Counted from the stretch's first letter, positions 8,364 to 14,700 are shown. The stretch is DNA of 20,279 nucleotides from SpSt-28 sp036824555 (GCA_036824555.1 DAISZX010000006.1:1-20279); one strand, 5' to 3'. Numbers and translations are program-made. Notes: generated by a model not told the origin, from the sequence alone.

Positions 8364-8730
8364 AAGTAGCATAATCCCTTGCCGCTTAAATGGCGGCCTG
8401 TGAACAGCTTAACGACCTGGGCACTGTCCCGGGGTGGGACCCGGCGAACTCGGCTTTCCGGTGAATAGGCCGGAGACCCCCAGTGGGAAACGTAGACCCC
8501 GTGGAGCTTTACTGCAGCCTGGCGTTGCTGTAGAGTCCTGGTTGCATAGAGTAGCTGGGACCCGCTATCAGGCGTAGGCTCCGGCCGAGGCCGAGGGGCA
8601 AGTGTAACACCAGCCTTCTGGGACTCTACGGCTTACCCGAAGAGGGGACAGCGCTAGGTGGGCAGTTCGGCTGGGGCGGCACCCCCTCGAAAAGGTATCG
8701 AGGGGGCCCAAAGCTCACCTCACCCGGGTC

Positions 8731-8815
8731 ATGAAAAACTCCCACAATGATAAAGTCGCTCCCGAATGATTGAATGATTAGCGGGGTAACTTTTGATGGG
8801 AGTTTTTCACCCGAA
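8731..8815 (+). other. 23S intron 2, 85 nt, in helix 84 (E. coli about 2306)
   Basis: A 13-bp perfect inner stem (TGAAAAACTCCCA with TGGGAGTTTTTCA) lies next to a 4-bp central helix CGGG/CCCG (8725-8728 with 8810-8813), with bulges TCA (8729-8731) and AAA (8814-8816). Removal joins GGGTC to AGAAATCC, which matches the 9-base loop of helix 84 in length. The outer helix is weak, so the motif is of the relaxed type. The insert is AT-rich compared with its exons and encodes nothing visible. Confidence 0.85.
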
Positions 8816-8987
8816 AGAAATCCGGGGTAGAGTGCAAACGCAAAAGGTGGGCTGACTGGAACCCACAAAGCGAGGGTTCCAGCCGCGAAAGCGTGGGTTA
8901 GCGATACATCGGTTCCCCTTAATGGGGGCCGGTGGTATCAGAAAAGCTACCCCGGGGATAATGGGCCCGTGGCCGGTGAAAGCCCAC

Positions 8988-9038
8988 AGTAAAGCTATCT
9001 GCGAGGGTCTACGTTTTCCTGCAGATAGCGACAGGCAA
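8988..9038 (+). other. 23S intron 3, 51 nt, in the loop of helix 89 (E. coli about 2477)
   Basis: GCTATCTGC and GCAGATAGC form a perfect 9-bp stem inside the insert. Removing 8988-9038 joins GCCCAC to ATTGACCC. Counting from A2448 (8958) to 2477 (8987) then has no gap, and the next exon continues gap-free to 2534. The BHB is imperfect: only GCC/GGC is clear for the central helix, with ACA and AAA as likely bulges. The boundaries therefore rest on exon alignment more than on the motif. Confidence 0.68.
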
Positions 9039-9095
9039 ATTGACCCGGCGCGTTGGTGCGTAGCTGTCGGCTCCCCCCCTCCTGGCCGTGCAGCA

Positions 9096-9179
9096 ATTGA
9101 GGACATTCGAGATAAAGCTTTGTATATGGAAAACTTCTAATATACTTCATAAAGATGATATGAATGTCCTCAACTGCAA
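9096..9179 (+). other. 23S intron 4, 84 nt, in helix 91 (E. coli about 2534)
   Basis: The insert ends pair as a perfect 12-bp inner stem (TTGAGGACATTC with GAATGTCCTCAA). Next comes a 5' bulge CAA (9094-9096), a 4-bp central helix GCAG/CTGC (9090-9093 with 9174-9177), a 3' bulge AAG (9178-9180), and an outer helix GGCCG/CGGCC (9084-9088 with 9181-9185). Splicing gives GTGCAGCA joined to GCGGCCAA, as expected for archaeal 23S rRNA. Its outer helix uses bases of the following 8-nt exon. Confidence 0.88.
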
Positions 9180-10012
9180 GCGGCCAAATCGAGGAGGTAA
9201 GGAATAGAGAAGAATTCTGGGAAGTAGTTGGTCTTCTATTAGCTGATGGTACAGTAAGAAAAAGTAACCATTTTGAAATAATTTTCGCAGGAAAAGAAGA
9301 GGCATTAATAGAAAGATACAAAAAGTGCATAGAAAGTTTATTTGGAGATGTGCATTTTTCAGAGAGAATAGACAAACATCAAGTTAAAATTGTACGAGTT
9401 TTCCAGAAGAATGTAGTAAATGTTTTTCTACAGTTCCTTCCTCAATGGAAGAGGAAAGGAAACACTATTTTACAATTTCCTTCAATTACAAATCTGCCAG
9501 AGAATTTACTCAAAAGCTTTCTCAGAGGTTTTTTCTCAGCAGAAGGTTCAGTAATACTTGGCTGCAAATGGCATAAACTTAAGAAATTGTGGATTATCAA
9601 CAAAAGAGTGCAAGCAAGTTCAAAGAATGACTCTCTAAAAAATTTTGTAGCAGAAATGTTAAGAAAGCTTGGGTTTCATCCTGCTGTGTGGAAAAATGAA
9701 GTCGTTCTAACGAGGAAAGAAGATATCTTGAGGTTTTCCAGGGAGATTAGGTTTATAGATGGGGTGAAAATTTCTAGGAAAAGCCGAAGATGGAATGGAG
9801 TAGAGAAGAATGTAATTTTAGATATTGTTGCAAAATTGTGTGAAGAAGGAAAAAATTCTTTTCGCTCTTTTGAAGAATGGGAGAATTTTTGCAAAACTTG
9901 CCTCCTCGAGGCTTCGGGTACAGGTGTCCACTGGTTAAAGGGGGACGCTAGCTGGGTTCAGAACGTCGTGACTGCATGCGAAGCACTACCCAAAGACGTA
10001 GCATCTTGCTAA
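9164..10012 (+). CDS. LAGLIDADG homing endonuclease of the 23S intron (ends uncertain)
   Basis: The reading frame has two LAGLIDADG motifs: VVGLLLADG at about residues 21-29 and FLRGFFSAEG at about 119-128, with likely catalytic acids D28 and E127. This is a single-chain, two-motif enzyme of the I-DmoI type, which cuts intronless rRNA genes and so spreads the intron. The frame given here starts at an ATG in intron 4, crosses the 8-nt exon, runs through intron 5 and continues through exon 6 to a TAA in intron 6. Those flanks are rRNA, not protein-coding in origin. Inside intron 5 there is no ATG, GTG or TTG upstream of the first motif. If intron 5 circularises, an in-frame ATG (9877) precedes the junction and an in-frame TAA (9198-9200) follows it, giving 259 residues. 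The core coding part is 9188-9915. Confidence 0.75.
   Translation: MSSTASGQIEEVRNREEFWEVVGLLLADGTVRKSNHFEIIFAGKEEALIERYKKCIESLFGDVHFSERIDKHQVKIVRVFQKNVVNVFLQFLPQWKRKGNTILQFPSITNLPENLLKSFLRGFFSAEGSVILGCKWHKLKKLWIINKRVQASSKNDSLKNFVAEMLRKLGFHPAVWKNEVVLTRKEDILRFSREIRFIDGVKISRKSRRWNGVEKNVILDIVAKLCEEGKNSFRSFEEWENFCKTCLLEASGTGVHWLKGDASWVQNVVTACEALPKDVASC
9188..9915 (+). other. 23S intron 5, 728 nt, mobile, carries the LAGLIDADG gene (E. coli about 2542)
   Basis: The intron ends form an extended inner helix: TCGAGGAGG with CCTCCTCGA, continued by TAAG/CTTG. The 5' bulge is AAA (9186-9188), the central helix is GGCC/GGCT with one G-U (9182-9185 with 9910-9913), and the 3' bulge is TCG (9914-9916). 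Splicing joins GGCCAA to GGGTA, restoring the conserved CCAAGGGTA. A convincing outer helix is missing (relaxed motif). The central helix uses all four GGCC bases of the 8-nt exon 5. The interior is AT-rich like protein genes of this genome. Confidence 0.85.
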
Positions 10013-10099
10013 GGATGAATTGGGTATCGTTCTCGGGTCGTAAACTTAAATCAAGATTTAGTGTATAGTATACTCTCTAGTCTTCGCATGCAGCGGCAA
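9971..10099 (+). other. 23S intron 6, 129 nt, next to A2602 (E. coli about 2597)
   Basis: A perfect 12-bp inner stem (CTGCATGCGAAG with CTTCGCATGCAG) is followed by 5' bulge TGA (9969-9971), central helix GTCG/CGGC with one G-U (9965-9968 with 10094-10097) and 3' bulge AAA (10098-10100). Cutting after the second bulge base joins GTCGTG to AGACAG, the universal sequence around A2602. The insert contains the stop codon of the read-through endonuclease frame but no protein of its own. Confidence 0.88.
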
Positions 10100-10432
10100 A
10101 GACAGTTCGGTCGCTATCTACTGGGGGTGCTGGCCGTCTGACCGGAAGGGAGCGCAAGTACGAAAGGAACGCGCTCCCGGGGCCTCTGGTGTACCGGTTG
10201 TCCATTTGGCATGCCGGGCAGCCACGCCCCAGTGGATAACCCCTGAAGGCATCTAAGGGGGAAACCACCCGGAAAAATAGACGGCCAATCTCTCTGCTGG
10301 GGCAACCCGGCAGAGAGACGAGGGCTGTTATAGACGATAACGTTGATGGGGTGGGGGTGTAAGCCGCGAGCCTTCGGGCGAGCGGTAAGCCCGCCACTCC
10401 CAATCGCCCGAGCCGGCTGGAAACCTGATAAA

Positions 10433-10452
10433 CCCAAGATCCTGTGGTAGTT
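10433..10452 (+). other. 3' arm of the 23S rRNA processing stem
   Basis: This is the exact reverse complement of 6256-6275. It lies directly after the 3' end of the mature 23S rRNA. The 21 bases that follow, up to the stop of the convergent SWIM-like gene, hold no recognisable tRNA or 5S rRNA. Confidence 0.85.
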
Positions 10453-10473
10453 AAGAGTGAGTATAAAGCTTAT

Positions 10474-11121
10474 TCAAACCTTTCTTAGATGAGAAATCCT
10501 CTTATTTAGTCTTTCTAACAACTTTAATTCTTCGACATATAGCTCTCTTTCTAAAAGAGTAAACACATTCTTTAACTTTTCTTCAGCTGAGATTCTACTA
10601 TTTTCTACTTCATAGAACTTTTTGAAAAGTTCCTCACTTCTTGGATAGAACATGGTTTCTGCAATGGTAAAACCATCAATATAATACTTTTTTGCTATAG
10701 AGTCTGCTTCTCTTAGTGCCGCATAAAGATGTTTACAATATATTTCAATGTTTCCATGAGAAACTAGTTGAAACTCGCAAAACCTACAAGAATGAGAGAA
10801 TTTGTATGGATAGAAAATTTGTTGGTTATTAGCGATAGTTTTCGAAACATATGGTTTGTACTTAATTGCCAAAACATACTTTTCCTCCGTTCTACTTTCT
10901 GGAGAGTAGATAAGAAATACTAAATCGATTGAACTACATTCACCTCTACTAAATGCTTCATACTGAGATAAAATATCCTTAGGCCAGATTAGCTCTGCGC
11001 TTGTGTCTCTACTCCTTAGCCAAATTCTAGGATCTAAGCGTGGATCAAAGTATATACGGTATTTTCTTCTAAAATCGTTTTGATAGCTTCTTAGCAGTTT
11101 TAGATATTCCTTGGATATCAT
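10474..11121 (-). CDS. SWIM-like zinc-binding protein of unknown function
   Basis: I do not recognise a named family. The 215-residue protein has a SWIM-like zinc motif: C112-x2-C115, then C129-x-H131 in YCKHLYAAL, close to the CxC...CxH pattern in which the last part is typically PCKH..AAL. SWIM domains bind zinc and often mediate DNA or protein contact. The N-terminal half is basic and aromatic, and the C-terminal third is charged and probably helical. There is no signal peptide or membrane segment. It follows the metallophosphoesterase by 22 bases on the same strand, so the two probably share a transcript. It converges on the 23S rRNA gene. Confidence 0.6.
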   Translation of the reverse strand: MISKEYLKLLRSYQNDFRRKYRIYFDPRLDPRIWLRSRDTSAELIWPKDILSQYEAFSRGECSSIDLVFLIYSPESRTEEKYVLAIKYKPYVSKTIANNQQIFYPYKFSHSCRFCEFQLVSHGNIEIYCKHLYAALREADSIAKKYYIDGFTIAETMFYPRSEELFKKFYEVENSRISAEEKLKNVFTLLERELYVEELKLLERLNKRISHLRKV

Positions 11122-11143
11122 TTCACAAATTCGAAGAAAAAGG

Positions 11144-11857
11144 TTAAATACTTAAGTTACTTAATTTCCCCAAACAGCTTCCATCCAAAAGGTATGCTTC
11201 TGAATTGCTCATATCAATAACTTTCTCGAAAAGAAAATCTGAAGGAAGCTCCTTATTTAGAAGTAGGCTTCCTGCCAAATCACTAAAAGCAGGCAGAATT
11301 ATAATTTCTTGCAATTTTCCTTTTTCTATTTTTGGTCTAGCTTTCATAACAACCTTTTCTATCTTTTTGAAGTTCCCTTTTCTAATCTCTATCGCTGCTT
11401 GTAAATGACCTATAATCCATGTTTTGCAATTCCAAAGTTTGGAGAAAGGCCAAGCATGACCATGAAAAAAACCGTAATCTTTTATTTTAAATCCTCTAGT
11501 CCCATAAACCTTGTAATCTTGCAAAATTTCTTCAAGCATGTCATCGTGATTTCCTTTGCAAACGAAAATTTCTTCAAAAACTTTAGAAAGACTTTCAAAA
11601 AAATTTCTGACATATTCTATCTCTTTTGCTGAAGCTACAGGCACCTTATGTTTTACATCGCCAAGAACAACAATTCTTTTTGCATTAGTTTCTTGTTTCG
11701 CTTCTTCCAAAATTCTCAAAAATTTTTCTGATTGCAAAGAAACATTTATTCCCTTCTTCCTTAACTCAAATTCTATTCCGAGATGTAAATCTGTTATAGC
11801 CAATAAACCCAACTCTTTAACAAAAGCTATTGGTCTGTTTTTTAGTATGAACACCAT
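11144..11857 (-). CDS. Archaeal calcineurin-like metallophosphoesterase (ICC-like, COG1407 type)
   Basis: The 237-residue protein has the metallophosphoesterase motifs in order: ITDLHLG (D-x-H) near residue 23, VLGDVKH (GD), KGNHDD (GNHD), HGHAWP (GH) and IGHLQA (GHxxA-like). These residues hold two metal ions. DLHLG with GDVKH is typical of the archaeal phosphoesterase family once described as SbcD-related. The substrate is unknown and may be a nucleotide or nucleic acid. The likely partner is the SWIM-like protein 22 bases downstream. The gene is divergent from the MEMO gene, with start codons 48 bases apart around an AT palindrome. Confidence 0.82.
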   Translation of the reverse strand: MVFILKNRPIAFVKELGLLAITDLHLGIEFELRKKGINVSLQSEKFLRILEEAKQETNAKRIVVLGDVKHKVPVASAKEIEYVRNFFESLSKVFEEIFVCKGNHDDMLEEILQDYKVYGTRGFKIKDYGFFHGHAWPFSKLWNCKTWIIGHLQAAIEIRKGNFKKIEKVVMKARPKIEKGKLQEIIILPAFSDLAGSLLLNKELPSDFLFEKVIDMSNSEAYLLDGSCLGKLSNLSI

Positions 11858-11875
11858 TCAAAAGTTTTTGTTAAC

Positions 11876-11885
11876 TTAAATTTAA
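11876..11885. promoter_or_regulatory. Palindromic AT box shared by the phosphoesterase and MEMO genes
   Basis: TTAAATTTAA is a perfect palindrome. Its centre is 23.5 bases from the phosphoesterase ATG (11857) and 25.5 bases from the MEMO ATG (11906), the distance expected for a TATA box. It is the only TATA-like element in the 48-bp gap. The MEMO gene also has a purine-rich GGTAAGGT segment just before its ATG, which could act as a ribosome binding site. Confidence 0.55.
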
Positions 11886-11905
11886 TGTTGAAGGTAAGGT
11901 AATAT

Positions 11906-12721
11906 ATGAGGGCCCCAGCTGTTGCTGGTTACTTCTATCCTTCCAATAGAAAGGAACTAGAAAAAATATTAACGACTTTTTTTGATAAAGCTAAAAAGGA
12001 AGTGAAAGAAAGAGAAGATGCTATTGGAATTGTTGCTCCTCATGCTGGCTACATTTATTCGGGGTTGACCGCTGCATATGCCTATGCTGCTTTACCAAGA
12101 AAACTTAAGAAGACGATAGTAATAATTGGACCAAATCATACTGGTTATGGAAGCGAAGTTTCTGTTTATCCTGGTGGAAAATGGAAAACTCCATTAGGAG
12201 AAGTAGAAATCGATGAAGAGTTTGTTGATGATTTAATTAGAAATTGTAGGTTTGCTGAAAAAGATGAGATAGCTCATATTTATGAACATTCAATAGAAGT
12301 TCAGCTTCCTTTTCTTCAGTTTTTGTATGGAAGTAATTTTAAAATTGTTCCAATCTGTCTGATGAATCAATCATTAGAAGTTGCAGAAAGTTTGGCAGAT
12401 GCTTTTATTAGAATTAACAAAGAATTCATTGTTGTAGCAAGTAGTGATTTAAATCACTATGAAAGCTATGAGATTACTCAAAAAAAGGATATGGAGTTGA
12501 TTAAAGCAATAATTTCCCTCGATTTGAAAAAATTCTATAAAACTTTAGAAAATTTAAATGTTTCTGCATGTGGATATGGAGCGATTGCAATTTTAATGAG
12601 CTTAACAAAAAAGCTGAACGGAAAAATTGAACTGATTAAACATTCAACTTCTGCCGAAACGAGCAAAGATTATTCAGCTGTTGTAGGATATTGTGCATTG
12701 GTAGCGATTAAAAGTAGCTAG
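11906..12721 (+). CDS. MEMO-family protein (AmmeMemoRadiSam system protein B)
   Basis: The 271-residue protein begins MRAPAVAGYFYP and contains APHAGYIYSG (H46), GPNHTGYG (H78), EHSIEVQLPFLQ and SACGYGAIAIL (C222), followed by SAETSKDYSAVVGY. These are the hallmarks of the MEMO family, which has a class III dioxygenase-like fold. In human MEMO1 two histidines and a cysteine in matching places bind metal. The archaeal role is unknown; in many genomes it occurs with an AMMECR1 protein and a radical SAM protein, neither of which is in this window. Length is normal for the family. Confidence 0.92.
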   Translation: MRAPAVAGYFYPSNRKELEKILTTFFDKAKKEVKEREDAIGIVAPHAGYIYSGLTAAYAYAALPRKLKKTIVIIGPNHTGYGSEVSVYPGGKWKTPLGEVEIDEEFVDDLIRNCRFAEKDEIAHIYEHSIEVQLPFLQFLYGSNFKIVPICLMNQSLEVAESLADAFIRINKEFIVVASSDLNHYESYEITQKKDMELIKAIISLDLKKFYKTLENLNVSACGYGAIAILMSLTKKLNGKIELIKHSTSAETSKDYSAVVGYCALVAIKSS

Positions 12722-12876
12722 CTTAATTTAAAACCCATTGATAAGGTTTTACATTTATCCTAGACCTAAAAGTTGCATAAAATTCTTTAAACTCAATTCT
12801 CACAACCTTTAAACCCTACAAAAGTTCTATAGCTCTTACTTACAAAATAGATTCTTAAAAAATCTAAATAGCAACT

Positions 12877-12950
12877 TGGGCCTGGCGGGATTCGAACCCG
12901 CGACCAACCGGTTAAGAGCCGGCTGCTCTACCAGGCTGAGCTACAGGCCC
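12877..12950 (-). tRNA. tRNA-Lys(CTT)
   Basis: Read on the minus strand the gene folds into a normal cloverleaf of 74 nt. The acceptor is GGGCCTG/CAGGCCC, the D stem is GCTC/GAGC, the anticodon stem is GCCGG/CCGGT with loop CTCTTAA (anticodon CTT, Lys), and the T loop is TTCGAAC. The discriminator is A, and no CCA or intron is encoded. It is divergent from the Toprim gene with a 34-bp AT-rich gap, so their promoters must overlap. Confidence 0.95.
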
Positions 12951-12984
12951 AAATAAATTTTTCTACTATAGATTAAAATTTTCA

Positions 12985-13353
12985 ATGAAAAGGGAAATAG
13001 AAGCTTTTCTAAAATTGAAAGAGTTAGCAGAAAAGATGAATGATGAAATTGCATGCATAGTAGTTGAGGGTAAAGAGGATAGAAAAGCCTTGCAAAAGAT
13101 TGGATACAAGGGAAAAATACTATATTTTAATAGTTTAAGGAAAGTGAAGAATTTAGGTAGAAAGATTGTAATACTTAGTGACTTCGATGAGGAGGGGGAA
13201 GAAATTGCGAAAATAGCCTTAAAAGAATTGGGAGAAAGGAATGTGGAAATGTATTTTAGAAGCGAGTTCAAGAAGATTTTGAAATCTATAGGAAGGAATA
13301 ACATTCAATCCATAATAAATCTTTGTAAGAAGTATGAAAGGATGTATCAATAG
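12985..13353 (+). CDS. Small archaeal Toprim-domain protein (UPF0292-like)
   Basis: The 122-residue protein consists almost entirely of one Toprim domain. The conserved glutamate is in IVVEGKED (E28), and the DxD pair is in ILSDFDEEG (D66, D68). These residues bind magnesium in topoisomerases, primases and RNase M5. The stand-alone archaeal form is a known uncharacterised family. It could act on RNA or DNA phosphodiesters, but no partner domain is present. Its last 7 bases overlap the 3' end of the convergent methyltransferase gene. Confidence 0.82.
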   Translation: MKREIEAFLKLKELAEKMNDEIACIVVEGKEDRKALQKIGYKGKILYFNSLRKVKNLGRKIVILSDFDEEGEEIAKIALKELGERNVEMYFRSEFKKILKSIGRNNIQSIINLCKKYERMYQ

Positions 13354-13976
13354 GATTTGTAAGCGACTAAGCCTTTAACGTTTTCTACCTTAACAACTTT
13401 ATTAAATCCGGCTAACAAAAGTCTTTTTATCATACCTTTGACTAAATTTTTTCCGGAAAGCTTGCCAGGTTCTCCAGTATAATGAAAAAGCTTTCCCCCA
13501 CTTTTAAGAACTCTGAAAAGTTGGGAGTAAAATTCAAGAGAATACAACTCAGGAGCTAGGGAAAATCGAGGCGGATCGTGAATAATAAAATTAAACTTCT
13601 CATCTTCAAAATTTTTAATTACTTCAAAAGCATCCCCAATTATCAACTCTATCTTCGGGTTTTCAAACAACTCTTTAGAAAATTCATTCTGTCTCGCAAT
13701 TTTTATCACATTCTCATCTTTCTCAATCGTTACAACTTTTTCCACACTCTTTTTTCTGGCAGCCAATATTGCAGTATATCCTAGTCCCGTGCAAACATCT
13801 AAAATTTTACCATAAATTCTCCCTAAAGCTCTCAATTTCATCTCGCTATCAGTTTTCGGATCCACATCTTTTATTCTATGCATATGAATTCCGGAAATCT
13901 CTAAGGTTGGCCAAGTTGATGTTGGAACCAACTTGTAAAACTTTTTCGTCTTTTCATCAAAAAACTTAATTTCCAT
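13347..13976 (-). CDS. SAM-dependent methyltransferase (archaeal COG2521-like)
   Basis: The 209-residue Rossmann-type methyltransferase has motif I ILDVCTGLGYTAI (58-70), an acidic motif II region VVTIEKDENV (81-90), GDAFEVI (motif III region), and the signature HDPPRFSLA (133-141), resembling the DPPY/NPPY motif of enzymes acting on nucleotide or amine nitrogen. The N-terminal 50 residues carry the conserved SGIHMHRIKDVDP block. The target is unknown; rRNA, tRNA or a small molecule are possible. It converges with and slightly overlaps the Toprim gene. Confidence 0.78.
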   Translation of the reverse strand: MEIKFFDEKTKKFYKLVPTSTWPTLEISGIHMHRIKDVDPKTDSEMKLRALGRIYGKILDVCTGLGYTAILAARKKSVEKVVTIEKDENVIKIARQNEFSKELFENPKIELIIGDAFEVIKNFEDEKFNFIIHDPPRFSLAPELYSLEFYSQLFRVLKSGGKLFHYTGEPGKLSGKNLVKGMIKRLLLAGFNKVVKVENVKGLVAYKSY

Positions 13977-14005
13977 AAATTTAGTTACTTAAAAAATTCT
14001 AATCT

Positions 14006-14653
14006 TTACTCTAGAAATCTCTCCTCTTTCGTTTTTCTAAAGCTATATCTGAAAACTAAATAGAAAAAGACAATCAATATAGCAGCTACTAAAGCTAGCT
14101 TTATGTCTATTGGGGTAACTGTAGTTGTTATTGGTAAAGAAAATGCCTTAGAGTCTACAATGTTTAAAGCTGATGGGGCGTAAAACTCTATAACACCCTT
14201 TCCTACTAAAGTAAAGGAATATGTTCCGCTAGTAACATTGCATGGAATGGATGCCACTATTGCTATGGTCTTAGTCTCATTCACATCTACACTAACTTTC
14301 TCAGGGTATCTAATCCAGTGAGAAGCCTCTCCAGCTATACTTAAGCTCAAATCACCTTTAGTACCGCCAATATTAGTTATCGAGACAAAAATTACATTAT
14401 CGCTACATGCCTTAACATTATATATCTCTTTTATACCAACTAAAGGAACTTCTTTTTTACTTAAGCACACTCCATATCTACAACCATAAGGACAGTAGTC
14501 TAAAATTCTATAGCTAGTTGCACCACTAACCTCTCTTACTTTAGCTATAAGATAATTGCCCTCGCAAAACCTCTCTAAAACTTCAAAGCTTTGAGCATAA
14601 GCTAATTGAATCGCTATCAGTGCAAAAAATATTACTACCAATTTTCTGCTCAT
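14006..14653 (-). CDS. Exported protein with C-terminal membrane anchor
   Basis: I do not recognise a specific family. The 215-residue protein has a Sec-type signal peptide (SRKLVVIFFALIAIQLAYA, about residues 2-20) and a C-terminal membrane helix (about 183-202) followed by a basic tail. It would therefore sit mainly outside the cell, anchored in the membrane. A cysteine cluster (CPYGCRYGVC, about 54-63) suggests disulfides. The middle part (VSITNIGGTKGDLSLSIAG to SGTYSFTLVG) looks like a beta-sandwich of the CARDB/NEW3 kind found in archaeal surface proteins. A TATA-like ATATTTAAG lies about 30 bases upstream. Confidence 0.65.
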   Translation of the reverse strand: MSRKLVVIFFALIAIQLAYAQSFEVLERFCEGNYLIAKVREVSGATSYRILDYCPYGCRYGVCLSKKEVPLVGIKEIYNVKACSDNVIFVSITNIGGTKGDLSLSIAGEASHWIRYPEKVSVDVNETKTIAIVASIPCNVTSGTYSFTLVGKGVIEFYAPSALNIVDSKAFSLPITTTVTPIDIKLALVAAILIVFFYLVFRYSFRKTKEERFLE

Positions 14654-14700
14654 GATTAATTATTGCACCGAAAAGCTTAAATATCTTTACTTACTAGTGA

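Larger units (their letters stand above)
6280..10428 (+). rRNA. 23S ribosomal RNA gene, interrupted by six introns
   Basis: The start is recognisable from the conserved block beginning CCACCTGGTGGATGGCTCGG at about 6304. Helix 1 is formed by 6283-6295 with 10413-10425; the ends given are approximate. Exons are 6280-8318, 8364-8730, 8816-8987, 9039-9095, 9180-9187, 9916-9970 and 10100-10428, giving a mature RNA of about 3027 nt, normal for archaea. The P loop (CTGGGGCGG), A2451 (8961), U2506 (9067), G2553 (9926), U2585 and A2602 equivalents are retained. Several positions I remember as universal differ, in the GTPase centre, the peptidyl-transferase ring, the A-loop and the sarcin-ricin loop. 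Helices remain paired, so I read it as a functional gene. No 16S or 5S is adjacent. Confidence 0.95.

Noticed and set aside
6248..9106. Several open frames of 60-107 codons on both strands of the 23S region
   Set aside because: They lie in GC-rich structural RNA, show rRNA-derived composition and no protein family features, so they are chance frames.
6280..10428. The 23S gene as a decayed pseudogene
   Set aside because: Conserved helices keep pairing, intron splice motifs are intact, a processing stem is perfect and the promoter is strong. Unusual bases look like lineage divergence, though a second copy cannot be excluded.
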